DNA from: Paraburkholderia sp. BL10I2N1
GTDB taxonomy: Bacteria; Pseudomonadota; Gammaproteobacteria; Burkholderiales; Burkholderiaceae
NCBI RefSeq assembly: GCF_004361815.1
Contig: NZ_SNWA01000001.1
Location: forward strand, 248,001 to 312,000
Length of the DNA stretch: 64,000 nucleotides
Direction of reading: 5' to 3'
The position numbers were made by a program, and so were the translations under genes. The notes under the pieces were generated by a model, which searched no databases, was not told the DNA's origin, and was given only the letters and a program-made list of their open reading frames with translations. Below, piece after piece: positions 1 to 9,065 of the stretch. Numbering within the stretch: the first letter of the stretch is position 1; the number at the start of each line of letters is the position of its first letter.

Positions 1-1335
1 CAGCACCAGCTTGACTGGGAGCTCGCCGTCCCGCGGGCTGGTTTGGGCAGGCGTTTCTGGATGCGTTGACGCTTCTGAAGCCAGGCGCACGCCCCGATCA
101 GGACTGACCCAGGTGCCGCGCATCCGGCCAAGGCGCCAGATGGCGCGTGGCAGCCCGACAATCGATGACAGGGCCTGAAAGATCCAGAACACCAGGGGAT
201 ACCAGACGAGCCAGAACAATGAGCGAAATATCCCGCGCTCGAAGCGCTCGTCCATCCACGCGCTGGTGAGGGCCTGTGCGAGGTAGGTCAGTGCGAGAAC
301 CTGGCCCCAGTCGTGTGGGTGGAGCCCTATGGCTGGCCAGAATCCCAGGAAGTTCGGCCCCGGATGGGACAGCAGTGAAACTTCCGCCCAGCTCAGAATG
401 CCGATTCCGACCGCGTAGGCCCAGCAGGTGGACACTACGAAGTTGATCCAGACCGGTAGCAGGCGTGGCTGCTTCAGCAAGGCAGGAAAGACCGTCAGCA
501 TGACCGTCGTCCCACCCTCGCTCCATCGAACGCGCTGGCGCCACAGCCCGCGCAGGGTCTCTGGCATCAGGATCCAGCATAGCGCCTTGGGCTCGAATGC
601 CAGGCGCCATCCAGCGAGCTGGACGCGCCAGCTCACATCGACGTCGTCGGTCAGGGCCGTACGTGACCACCAGCCGGCGTCCTGCAACGCGCGCTTGCGG
701 AAGGCGCAAATGACCCCGGAGACGGTGAAAAGCGATCCATACACGGTCTGCGCGCGCTTGATGAGTCCGACGAGGGACGAAAACTCCCCGACCTGCAAGC
801 GACCCAGGAGCGTTGCATGATTGCGTACACGCGGATTGCCGGTGAGCCCGCCGATCCGCGCATCAGTCTGGAAGCGGCGGACCAGCCATGTCAGCGCGTG
901 CGGCTCGAGCAGCGCGTCGCCGTCAATGCACACCAGCAACTCGTGCCGGGCGGCCAGCGCCCCAGTGTTCATCGCAGTGGACTTGCCCTGGTTGGTATCC
1001 AGATGCACCACACGCAGCGCCGGCATCTGCAGGGTCAGCGCGTCGAGCCAGGCGCCGGTCCGGTCAGTGGAACCGTCGTCGATCGCGACGATCTCGAAGT
1101 TCGGGTAGTCGATGAGCGTTAGCGCCCCAAAGGTCTCGGCCAACTGCCGCTCCTCGTTGTGGCAAGGCACCAGAACCGACACCCCCGGATAGTCCCAGAG
1201 CCGGGGCGGTTCCTCTGGGCGCGGCTCATGGCGGCCGCGCAACCAGACGTAGAGCCAGCCGCCGCTGATCCAGTAAAACGCAGCCACGAAGGGATAACCG
1301 AAGCAGAAAGCGGTGATGATGGCGTGGAAGGTCAT
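1..1335 (-). CDS. pgaC: Poly-beta-1,6-N-acetylglucosamine synthase PgaC (3' end cut by window edge)
   Basis: Inner-membrane family 2 glycosyltransferase that polymerises N-acetylglucosamine from UDP-GlcNAc into the PNAG biofilm polymer. The reverse-strand frame reads 445 codons with no stop up to base 1. Visible motifs are an N-terminal membrane segment, PCHNEE, the DDGST nucleotide-binding motif, CIDGDALL, the acceptor-site TDDVD, WILMPETLRGLW, the QRVRW processivity motif, C-terminal membrane segments and WVSPDRG, which closely follow E. coli PgaC. The frame continues about 30 residues past the usual PgaC end and leaves the window. It starts 27 bases after the pgaB stop, so it is third in the operon; a pgaD-type partner would lie outside the window. 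Confidence 0.95.
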   Translation of the reverse strand, partial: MTFHAIITAFCFGYPFVAAFYWISGGWLYVWLRGRHEPRPEEPPRLWDYPGVSVLVPCHNEERQLAETFGALTLIDYPNFEIVAIDDGSTDRTGAWLDALTLQMPALRVVHLDTNQGKSTAMNTGALAARHELLVCIDGDALLEPHALTWLVRRFQTDARIGGLTGNPRVRNHATLLGRLQVGEFSSLVGLIKRAQTVYGSLFTVSGVICAFRKRALQDAGWWSRTALTDDVDVSWRVQLAGWRLAFEPKALCWILMPETLRGLWRQRVRWSEGGTTVMLTVFPALLKQPRLLPVWINFVVSTCWAYAVGIGILSWAEVSLLSHPGPNFLGFWPAIGLHPHDWGQVLALTYLAQALTSAWMDERFERGIFRSLFWLVWYPLVFWIFQALSSIVGLPRAIWRLGRMRGTWVSPDRGVRLASEASTHPETPAQTSPRDGELPVKLVL

Positions 1336-1362
1336 TGGAGTCACTCGCCGGGCGACCGTGCG

Positions 1363-3180
1363 TCAATGCCGCACAGGGAAGACAGCCGCCGACACTCCGG
1401 GCGCCGCGACAACCGCCTCGGGCAGGTCTGCAACAGGATTGTCAGGGCACCAGCCCAGTGAGACGCCGCCGTGGCGCTCGAAGTCCATGGCCGTACGGGC
1501 GAGCAGGTGTGCATCAGGCGGCGTGGCACCGGTGAACCAGCGGGCAAGCGTGGGATCGACCGGCGCGACGCGATTGTCGGCGACCTGATCGCCGAAGCCC
1601 GCGGGCACCAGGCTGATATCGGCGAGCGGGTGCGGCGTGGTGGTGGCGCGGCTCGGCGCGAGCCATAGCAACTTCAGCCCGGGTCGCGCGGCATCCAGCA
1701 CGGCGAAAGCCCGCCAGCCGAGCGCATCTGGGCGATCGCTCTGGACGAGGGTATCGAGCATCGCCTCTCGTCGTTTGCGCGCCGCCCATGCGGACCAGCT
1801 CAGGGGAATGTCCGGGCGATGATCGAACAGGGGTGGCGGATCGTCGAAGCGCATAGACTGCGTCGGCGCGTCGGTGTCTTCGAGGAGCCACCCGTCCAGT
1901 GGCACCAGTCCGCCCAGGTCTTTGTAGAGACGCAGAACACGCGCTTCGTCGCCCAAGGCGGCGAGCGCTGCGCGGTGAGGCAGGCGAGCGTAGACCTCTA
2001 CGCCGGCACGGGTGTGCATCTGCCAGGCAACGCGCGAGAGCCAGTCACCCGCAAGTGGCAGTTCGCCGGTCGGGAACCAGGCGGCGGTGATTCGCCCCTG
2101 GACGTCGCGGCGCACCGCGTCGACCACGACGCCGGTCACGCCCAGCGCGCGCACCCGCTCGATCGCATGGCCCAGGCGTTCGTTGCTCGCGTTCTCGTCG
2201 CCTGCCCACAAAGCGGCCGGGTCGAGGCAAACAAGACGATCTACCCGCCTCACATTCGGATCGGGCTGCAAATTCTCGACCAGTTCCACCAGCGGCGGGT
2301 TGTAGGTGGGCAGGTAGCGAGCGATTCTCAAGGGCTCGTTCAGGTAAGAGGGGCCCTGGTCGAGCGCGAATGCGAACTCGAAGCCCAGGTCGCGTGCCGC
2401 TTGAGTGCCGATCGCGTTGTAGCGACCGTAAGGCCACACCAGCGCACGCGGCGCGCGGCCCAGCTCCCGCCGCAGCGTGGCGCTGCCGGCCTCAAGGTCG
2501 GTCCGCAAGGCCGCCGCGAAATCTGCCTCGCTCTGGTAGCCGGCTCCGGCCGAATAGCTACGCGTCACGGTTGCGGGCATGGTGTTGCCCTGCGGGTTGC
2601 CGACGACTTCATCGTGCAGCGATTGGGTGTGCAGCGCGAATTCGACCAGGCCGGAGCGCTGCATCTCGCGCGCCTGATCCCAGGTGATGAAGCGCTCGCG
2701 CGACACCATCCGGCCGCCATAGCTGACCATCGCGCCCGCGGGCGGCTGCATCCAGTCGGTCACCAGCGCGGCTACGATCGGATAACCGTAAGCCAGAGCG
2801 AGCGAATAGACCCGGGTGTACAGACTACGGTAGCCATCATCGAACGTGATCAGCACCGCCTTGGCCGGCAGCGCCTTCTCGCCGCGACCGGCGCGCGCGA
2901 GGTCATCAAGCGAAATTGCGGTCCAGCCGTTGCCACGCAGCCAGTCGAAGAAGCTCACCAGGCGCTCGGCGGTGATCGCCTCATCGTCCAGGTCAGGCCT
3001 GGCGTCGACGACGTCGTGGAACGAGACCGTGGCGAAGGTTGGGCCTGGTGCGGCCGGCACAGAGGGTTGCTGCGCGAACGCGGGCCGCGCGTCAATGTAC
3101 ATGCCCGCCAGCACCAGCAACAGCGCCAGCCCGCGCGCCAAGGCGTGTTTCGCGGTGTTCAGGGAATGGTTCGCGCTCAT
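1363..3180 (-). CDS. pgaB: Poly-beta-1,6-N-acetylglucosamine N-deacetylase PgaB
   Basis: Periplasmic enzyme that partly deacetylates PNAG so that it can be exported. About 605 residues, slightly shorter than E. coli PgaB (672). The N-terminus has a hydrophobic signal (LALLLVLAGMYIDARPAFA) but no clear lipobox, unlike the E. coli lipoprotein. A NodB-type deacetylase domain follows with SFHDVVD and ITFDDGYRSLY (metal-binding Asp pair), then a C-terminal glycoside-hydrolase-like domain with WLLEDTDAP. The frame is open upstream to 3501, but the start at 3180 is chosen because its ATG overlaps the pgaA stop (ATGA), implying translational coupling. Confidence 0.93.
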   Translation of the reverse strand: MSANHSLNTAKHALARGLALLLVLAGMYIDARPAFAQQPSVPAAPGPTFATVSFHDVVDARPDLDDEAITAERLVSFFDWLRGNGWTAISLDDLARAGRGEKALPAKAVLITFDDGYRSLYTRVYSLALAYGYPIVAALVTDWMQPPAGAMVSYGGRMVSRERFITWDQAREMQRSGLVEFALHTQSLHDEVVGNPQGNTMPATVTRSYSAGAGYQSEADFAAALRTDLEAGSATLRRELGRAPRALVWPYGRYNAIGTQAARDLGFEFAFALDQGPSYLNEPLRIARYLPTYNPPLVELVENLQPDPNVRRVDRLVCLDPAALWAGDENASNERLGHAIERVRALGVTGVVVDAVRRDVQGRITAAWFPTGELPLAGDWLSRVAWQMHTRAGVEVYARLPHRAALAALGDEARVLRLYKDLGGLVPLDGWLLEDTDAPTQSMRFDDPPPLFDHRPDIPLSWSAWAARKRREAMLDTLVQSDRPDALGWRAFAVLDAARPGLKLLWLAPSRATTTPHPLADISLVPAGFGDQVADNRVAPVDPTLARWFTGATPPDAHLLARTAMDFERHGGVSLGWCPDNPVADLPEAVVAAPGVSAAVFPVRH

Positions 3181-5342
3181 CTTCCGAACTTGTGTTCGAA
3201 CTTCAGGTAGCCGACCAGGGTGCGCTCGCGCTGCCCGTCGTACACATTGCTCGTCCACTCGATGCCCCAGGTCAGCTCGGTCCAGGGATCGGAACGCCAG
3301 CTCTGTTCGTATGCGGCGCCGCCGACCGCATGTGTGCCAAAGCCTTGCTCGTTGAACACACCCGCAGTCAGCCGCAACTGCTGCACGAACGTGCGTTCGT
3401 AGACACGCCACATGACATGCTTGATCTGTACTTCCAGGGAAGGATGCCACGCCTCTGTGGGATTGAAGTACGGTGTGAGTGCAAGGCTGTTGCGCTGCCA
3501 TTCAATACGTGGTTTGAGCGTGACGTCCAGGTGCGGCCGATTGAGCAGCGGGAGAGCGCCATCAATCATCACCTGCTCCCGGCGGTTGCCGTCGCTGAAG
3601 TTCATGTGCTGCACGTTCAGGCCCGCATGCGTCGATCCGTTCCACGCATAGCGCAGGCCGCCGCGAATCGAATCCGCGGTGATGCCGTGGAAGTCCGCCT
3701 GCAACGGCGCTTCGGGTGAATGCTTCGCGGCATCTGCAAGGAAGGTCCAGTGATCGGTGGGCTCCCATTGCGCGGCGAGCGAGCCACCTGATGTGTTCAG
3801 GGAACCCATCTGAGACCATGCGAGTGCAGTCAGCTTCCAGTCCGGCCAGAGCGCCTGCGCGCCGCCGCCTACGCGGTAGCGTTCGGCGCGCCCCTCCTCC
3901 AGAGAGTCGGAGCTGCTGTCAGCCAGGCCGATTAACCGCCATGTGCCCGCGAAGGTCGCGGACTCGACCTGAAGGCTGGCGTCCATGCCGTTTCCGGGCC
4001 CGCGAAGTGCCTGGCTCGAAGCGTGCCTGCCAGCCAGATCGAATTGCACACTGGGCCCCGTTTCGGCGTCGAGTTCCCGCTCCACCCGCTGGACGCTCGA
4101 AATATCCGCTCCTTGCTCCAGCAGCGGCGCGAGGCGCTCGTCGGCCCGCAATATGCGATGGCGGCGTATGTCCGAATCCACCTGCTGGACGCGGATGCCG
4201 AAGTCTTCAGGTGCAAGCGCAGCTGCCGTGTCAATCTCGTCCTCGGCCAGGCGGGGCCAGCCCTGCTGCGCAGCGATGTCGGACTCCTGCGCGCGCAGCC
4301 AGGAAAGGCCAGGGGCGCCACGCTCGAGCGGCGCGACGAGTGCCCATGCGGCGGCCGGCATGTCGGCATAGCTGTGAATGGCGGCGTCCAACGACTGAGC
4401 GTCGAGCCAGGTGGCGTTCGCGCGCGGTGTCTGCAGTTTGCCGGCAGATTGCCACGGTGGCCCTGCCGCGGCCACAAGGGCGTCGACGGTCGCAAAGGCG
4501 GCATCGAAGTCTTCGCTTTCTACCTCGGCGTAGGCGCGCCCCGTCATCAGCGAGCGCCATGGGCTGTCCTCGTCCGCGCGCCCGGCGGGCGGTAGCTGCT
4601 CCAGCGCTTCCTGATAGACGCGGCGCGCTTGCGTGGGGCGCCGCAGTGCGAGCAGTGCATCCGCCTCGGCCTCCAGGACATAGACAGGCACCGTGTCCCC
4701 CGCCGAGCGCAGGGCTTCAATCTGGTCTACCGCATCCTGCCAGCGCTCGCGGTATCGCAGGGCCACCGCACGGTCGCGCTGCAACCGGATGATTAGCCCG
4801 GTGTCGGGCGGCACAGCGGCGCGTGCCTCGGCGAGCAGTGCGTCCAGGCGAGCCAGTGCGAGATCGACATCGTCGAAACGACGCCGCGGATCCGGTGAGC
4901 GCGAGTGGATGTCGATGGCCCAGCGCAGGCGCTGGCCAGCCACGCGACTGCGCACGCCCGCGTCGATGTGCGAGCCCAGCACATGGGCCGCTTCGCTCGG
5001 GGCACCGAGTTCCATCAGCACATCGGCCAGGGCCTGGGTAATTTCGGTGTTGCCGGGTTGCAGCCGCAAGGCCTGCGCAATGGCGGCGAGGGCTGCGTAG
5101 CGGTCGCCGGCACGCAACGCGGCGCGACCGCGCTCGAGCAGCACCGACGCATCCGTCCCGGGATCGGGTGGATTGTCGCGCCCGGATTGCGCGCTGACGG
5201 CTTCGACTACGCCGGGCGCAGTGATGACCTGGGCGTGCTGCGATGCGATCTGACCTGCCGCGCCACCGCACACGACCACCCCGGCCATTCCGATCCGCCA
5301 CCTGAGGTAAGCCAGACAACTCCTCATAATCCTTGACGTCAT
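3177..5342 (-). CDS. pgaA: PNAG export porin PgaA
   Basis: Outer-membrane exporter of partly deacetylated PNAG: a periplasmic TPR domain followed by a beta-barrel. An N-terminal hydrophobic stretch (GMAGVVVCGGAAG) looks like a signal peptide. TPR-like helices follow (LLERGRAALRAGDRYAALAA and later copies), and the C-terminal third is rich in alternating aromatic strands ending in FEHKFGR, as expected of a barrel terminus. Possible ATG starts are 5375, 5342 and 5327; none has an ideal Shine-Dalgarno. 5342 puts a short basic n-region before the hydrophobic core. First gene of the pgaABC operon, so the promoter should lie in 5343-5914. Confidence 0.9.
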   Translation of the reverse strand: MTSRIMRSCLAYLRWRIGMAGVVVCGGAAGQIASQHAQVITAPGVVEAVSAQSGRDNPPDPGTDASVLLERGRAALRAGDRYAALAAIAQALRLQPGNTEITQALADVLMELGAPSEAAHVLGSHIDAGVRSRVAGQRLRWAIDIHSRSPDPRRRFDDVDLALARLDALLAEARAAVPPDTGLIIRLQRDRAVALRYRERWQDAVDQIEALRSAGDTVPVYVLEAEADALLALRRPTQARRVYQEALEQLPPAGRADEDSPWRSLMTGRAYAEVESEDFDAAFATVDALVAAAGPPWQSAGKLQTPRANATWLDAQSLDAAIHSYADMPAAAWALVAPLERGAPGLSWLRAQESDIAAQQGWPRLAEDEIDTAAALAPEDFGIRVQQVDSDIRRHRILRADERLAPLLEQGADISSVQRVERELDAETGPSVQFDLAGRHASSQALRGPGNGMDASLQVESATFAGTWRLIGLADSSSDSLEEGRAERYRVGGGAQALWPDWKLTALAWSQMGSLNTSGGSLAAQWEPTDHWTFLADAAKHSPEAPLQADFHGITADSIRGGLRYAWNGSTHAGLNVQHMNFSDGNRREQVMIDGALPLLNRPHLDVTLKPRIEWQRNSLALTPYFNPTEAWHPSLEVQIKHVMWRVYERTFVQQLRLTAGVFNEQGFGTHAVGGAAYEQSWRSDPWTELTWGIEWTSNVYDGQRERTLVGYLKFEHKFGR

Positions 5343-5914
5343 GACGATTGCGATTCTTATTCTCTGCATGAACAAGATAGATCAAGCCGCAAACGCCTGA
5401 CTGAACTGCCAGGTCCGCTTGATCTCGTCGGTGAGCGTTGGTGCATGAAGGCGACAGGCACACTCTACCTCTTACTACAGGTACTATGTGCCACGAAGCT
5501 GACGGCGGACGGACTTCGGGGATGCGGCGGCCAGCAAGTGGTTGAGGACCGCCACACCGATGGCTGCATTTGCCGGCGACAACCGGATTCACTTTACCCT
5601 GCGAACGGCCACTCGCCATCGCCGGGCGCTTACTGCATCGTATGGAAGGTTCACAACTACCGACTTCGCGATTGACGTGATCCGTACACAAAGGTCCGTG
5701 GTCCTGGCGAAGTCGACGTTTGAATGGATACTCGGATCGATCCCGCAGCAATCCCCATGTTCCGCCTGAACTCGGGACCTGCTTGCTTCCAGAGCAGTCG
5801 TCGTCGGCGTTCCGTGGTGATGCTCGTGTATTCCATGACCTGACTTCGACGATCCATTTGTCACGACCTTGCCTTCCCGGCTCGACATTCGACAAGCGAA
5901 GTGACTGAAACTAG
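5343..5914. other. Intergenic region upstream of pgaA
   Basis: About 570 bases between the pgaA start and the end of the exporter gene. Short ORFs exist on both strands but none has a credible ribosome site or protein-like composition. It should carry the pga promoter; I could not assign -35/-10 boxes with confidence. Confidence 0.5.
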
Positions 5915-6589
5915 CTAAACACGCGACGCCAGCAGTCTGATCCCGGCAATCCCGAATACTACGGCGAGGCAGCCTTCCAGTGCGCGACGGGTCCGCACGT
6001 ACATCCTGCGAGCCGAGTCCGTCGAAAACAGTACGGCATAGCCGCCGAACACCAGGCATCCGATGGCCGCACAGCCTGGAATTAAAGCACTATGGGAAGA
6101 TCCCGTGCTGTTCGACGATAGAGCAACAATTGAAACCCACACGAGGATAGCTTTTGGATTGGTGAGATGGAGCATCGCGCCGCGGGCGTAGACGCTCGTC
6201 AATGTCGGCGTTCGTTCGACCTTCAGCACGGATGCAGTTGCTGTCGCAAGCGCATTGCGTCCGGATTTGAAGGCCAGCCACAAGAGATATAGACCACCAA
6301 AAATCTTGACTGCAATGATGAATTGAGAATAGGCGATCAGGGCAGCCGACACGCCTAGCGTTGCCACCGTCGCCCAAAACATCGACCCCGAGATCACGCC
6401 GAGTGCGAACATCAACGCCGCTTTCCGGCCATGATTGGCCGCTATGGACATAATTGCAAGGTTGCTCGGCCCGGGACTCGCGGTGCCAACGAAATACGCT
6501 GCATAGGCAAGCAGCAGGCCTGTCGAGAAGTAGGCGTGTCCAGTCATGTCTGGGCTCCAGAAATTCAGAATGTCGATCAGTTCTTTCAT
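5915..6589 (-). CDS. LysE/RhtB-family amino-acid exporter
   Basis: Inner-membrane exporter of the LysE/RhtB superfamily, which pumps amino acids or related small molecules out of the cell. Seen: five to six hydrophobic segments, the family signature near the first helix (GTASPGPSNLAIM), and a loop with LTNPKAILVWVS. Two starts are plausible: 6589 (GGAAG 8 bases upstream, 224 residues) and 6547 (GGAG 7 bases upstream, 210 residues, closer to the family norm). The frame is open to 6652. It is not in an obvious operon, and the substrate cannot be told from sequence. Confidence 0.88.
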   Translation of the reverse strand: MKELIDILNFWSPDMTGHAYFSTGLLLAYAAYFVGTASPGPSNLAIMSIAANHGRKAALMFALGVISGSMFWATVATLGVSAALIAYSQFIIAVKIFGGLYLLWLAFKSGRNALATATASVLKVERTPTLTSVYARGAMLHLTNPKAILVWVSIVALSSNSTGSSHSALIPGCAAIGCLVFGGYAVLFSTDSARRMYVRTRRALEGCLAVVFGIAGIRLLASRV

Positions 6590-6912
6590 CGAACGTGCTT
6601 CCGCCTCAGGCGTCAAGGCGTCTTCCGGACAGAGCGCGGCGATCATTGGCATGGCGTTATTTCTACTTCAGGTGTTTCTCTGAAGAGATCTTCGGGCTTT
6701 CACGGACCAGTTTCGTCGTGGACTCGCACAGGCGGGCCTACCGAGGCCCGTCATTGAGGCCGTGGCCTGGTCAAACGGCTCATGCGCGTCATGATGTTGC
6801 CCGTCTGTGTCTACCACCGCCTTCATCGCCACAACGGCGAGATACCCCGCCCGCGTTGCCTGCCTCTCCAGGAAAACCGGCGGCGCAGCAGCCCAGTACG
6901 CCCTGGCGCTTT
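6590..6912. other. Intergenic region
   Basis: About 320 bases between the exporter start and the end of the small secreted protein gene. I see no supported gene. It must hold the exporter promoter. Confidence 0.4.
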
Positions 6913-7317
6913 CTACTGGGGGGAAGGCGGATTCAAAAGCTTGCTCAACGGCTTCAGTGGGCCAATTGGGAGGAGCGAGAATGTCATTAAGTGCGCTTTC
7001 CCCAAGGGAAGTGCCTCAAGCATTTCATGCGCTTGATTTACGTCCGTAACGTTCAGGATGAACGCCACCCCAGCCCGGTCTTGCAGTGAATACCACTGGT
7101 CAATCTTGCCCTCGAGGTAGAGCTGCGCCGTCTCGCGAACTTCGGTCGGAAGAATGTGTTGGGCAAGTTGCATGTCCGTGCCCGGCGGAAAGGTGCCAAT
7201 CGCCAATATCTTCGTGGTTGGCGTGGTTGGCATCGGAGTGGTTTGCGCCATGGAGACTCCAGCAGAAGCGACCAGCACAGAGGCTGTTGTCAAATTAAGA
7301 AGAAGGCGTTTCATCAT
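6913..7317 (-). CDS. Small exported protein with muconolactone-isomerase-like domain
   Basis: Predicted secreted protein of about 134 residues. An N-terminal signal peptide (MMKRLLLNLTTASVLVASAG, cleavage near VSMAQ) is followed by a Pro/Thr-rich linker and a roughly 90-residue domain. That domain resembles the dimeric alpha/beta-barrel muconolactone isomerase/YCII group (RETAQLYLEGKIDQWYSL ... AGVAFILNVTDVNQAHEML). Catalytic activity is not shown, and an exported member of this fold is less usual. Alternative starts are 7335 and 7314; 7335 overlaps the end of an upstream methyltransferase remnant. Confidence 0.72.
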   Translation of the reverse strand: MMKRLLLNLTTASVLVASAGVSMAQTTPMPTTPTTKILAIGTFPPGTDMQLAQHILPTEVRETAQLYLEGKIDQWYSLQDRAGVAFILNVTDVNQAHEMLEALPLGKAHLMTFSLLPIGPLKPLSKLLNPPSPQ

Positions 7318-7334
7318 GTCCCGTTCTTTTCGCA

Positions 7335-7560
7335 TTAGCCTGAAGGCTGCCGCTCAGAGATGTTCATCGCCACGTGCCGCAGCAATACGGCGTCGAAACA
7401 GTTGCCGTCGAAGGAAAAGTCCAGCGCACTGGCGGTATGGAACGACACACGTTCGCTCTACCCTGTGCGCTGGGTGAGATAGCGTGCGGCATCCACGAAC
7501 GGCTCGCCGAGGGCCGGTCGCGCGATAGTGTTCGCGTACGCCATCAAGTGCATCAGGCAT
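7335..7560 (-). pseudogene. Decayed SAM-dependent methyltransferase fragment
   Basis: On the minus strand the piece MPDALDGVREHYRATG (typical N-terminus of class I methyltransferases) is followed, in another frame, by EPFVDAARYLTQRTG, an in-frame TAG, SERVSFHTASALDFSFDG and CFDAVLLRHVAMNIS. The core (motif I region) is missing between the two pieces, so this is a deleted and frameshifted remnant. Its terminal TAA touches the first ATG upstream of the small secreted protein, suggesting they were once one operon. Confidence 0.75.
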
Positions 7561-7615
7561 TGCAAAGGTACCATCGATTTTCACGAGCGACTATTCATCA
7601 CAACGTTGACGGGTT

Positions 7616-8590
7616 ATGAAGCAGAACTTCACAGTCAGCCAGGGCGTGCTCGACGGCGTGGAGGTGTTCCTGAGCGTTGCCCAGCATCGCAGTTTTCGCA
7701 AGGCAGCCGCGGAGCTCGGCGTGACGCCGTCGGCTATCAGCCAGACGGTGCGTGTACTCGAAGCGCGCATTGGTGCAGCGCTCTTCATACGCACCACGCG
7801 CAGTGTCGGCTTGACCGAAGCCGGCGAGCGATTTCTTGCGCGCGCAAAGCCCGCCTTCGAGGAACTGGTCGCCGCCAGTGAGGTTGCGCGTGAATTCGGC
7901 CAGCGGCCCGCCGGATTGCTGCGTCTCTCTGTGCCGCGCGCGGTCATCCCGATTCTGCAGGAGCTGATCGCATCGTTCTGCCGGGCTTATCCCGAGGTCG
8001 AGGTGGAGCTTGCTGCGAGCAAGGAGGTGATCGACCTCGCGGCCGAAGGATTCGATGCCGCCGTCCGGCAGGGGCATCTCGTTGCTCCCGACATGGTCGC
8101 AGTGCCGTTGACGCCACCATTTCGTCTCATCGTCGTCGGCAGCCCTGCCTACTTCGCGGAGCACAGCCAGCCCAGGCACCCGAACGATCTGCGCCAACAT
8201 GCATGCTTGCGATGGCGGCGATCCAACGGCGCGCTCGCGCTATGGTCATTCAACGACAACGACAACGACCAGACGATCGAGATCGCCGTATCCGGCCCCC
8301 TCATCGTCAGTGACTTTCCCACCATGCTTGGCGCGGCGATCGAAGGCATGGGCCTTGCCCAGCTACCTGAACCGCTGGCAGCTACCGGGTTGAAATCCGG
8401 AGAACTGGTACAGGTGCTGGAGGCATACGCGCCGGTGAGGCCGGGGGTGTTTCTCTGCTATCCAGGCCGCCAGCAGATCATGCCGAAGCTGCGCGCGTTC
8501 ATCGATCATGTGAAAAGCCGCGCGGCTGGCGATGGCAAGGTCCGGGTACAAGCTGACGCGAGGCGCGCGGGGTCTCGAAAAAGAGGCTGA
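7616..8590 (+). CDS. LysR-family transcriptional regulator
   Basis: Cytoplasmic DNA-binding regulator of 324 residues. The N-terminal winged helix-turn-helix (FLSVAQHRSFRKAAAELGVT, SAISQTVRVLEARIG, LFIRTTRSVGLTEAGERFL) is followed by the periplasmic-binding-protein-like effector domain (LRLSVPRAVIP to the end). It belongs to the group that usually controls a divergent oxidoreductase or transporter; here the divergent neighbour is the methyltransferase remnant and secreted isomerase-like gene. The effector is unknown. The C-terminus is longer and more basic than usual (RAAGDGKVRVQADARRAG). Confidence 0.93.
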   Translation: MKQNFTVSQGVLDGVEVFLSVAQHRSFRKAAAELGVTPSAISQTVRVLEARIGAALFIRTTRSVGLTEAGERFLARAKPAFEELVAASEVAREFGQRPAGLLRLSVPRAVIPILQELIASFCRAYPEVEVELAASKEVIDLAAEGFDAAVRQGHLVAPDMVAVPLTPPFRLIVVGSPAYFAEHSQPRHPNDLRQHACLRWRRSNGALALWSFNDNDNDQTIEIAVSGPLIVSDFPTMLGAAIEGMGLAQLPEPLAATGLKSGELVQVLEAYAPVRPGVFLCYPGRQQIMPKLRAFIDHVKSRAAGDGKVRVQADARRAGSRKRG

Positions 8591-9065
8591 TAGTCTGCGT
8601 GAATTCCATGCATGGGACCGCGTTCGACTCGTCCCTGCTGCGTCGTTATTTCTCGGGTCAAGGACAGGCTTCGGAAGCAGAAGGGACGCTTGAGCGTCCG
8701 GGAGCCGTTCCCTCTGAATGGCCGTAGATGGCCGGGTGCTGCCTCATGCAATAGGAATACGCAGCCCGAACCTCACGAGGCTGCGACCGGCAGCACGCGA
8801 CCCGGTGCGGACGGTCCCAGCCGTCGCAAGCATACGGCAGGTCTGGAGCGTACAGCGGTCAGTCAGGACGTGAAGCTCGGCGCCGGCACCAACGGAGTGG
8901 GCTTCGACGTCGGCATGGGCGGGAGGTTCGACGATGGTCGATTGGCAGGCACTCATCATAGTCGACGACGCGCGGGCGAGGCCGCAGGACAAAATCCCGC
9001 GCTCACGCCGCGACGCGCGGATCGCGCGCGCATGCGGCGTGATCCGCGATTCATCGTGTGCCAGG
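8591..9065. other. Intergenic region with dispersed GGCCG motif
   Basis: About 475 bases without a supported gene. It contains one copy of the dispersed intergenic motif at 8716-8735 (GAATGGCCGTAGATGGCCGG), followed by a segment (GCTGCCTCATGCA) that recurs near 25005. The downstream operon of the minus strand ends at 9066. Confidence 0.5.

Noticed and set aside
301..420. Apparent frameshift in pgaC near base 330
   Set aside because: Careful reverse-complementing (CTGGCCAGCC) restores one open frame to the window edge.
1819..3210. 463-codon plus-strand ORF opposite pgaB
   Set aside because: Antisense shadow of a high-GC gene; the minus-strand frame encodes a clear PgaB with domain motifs.
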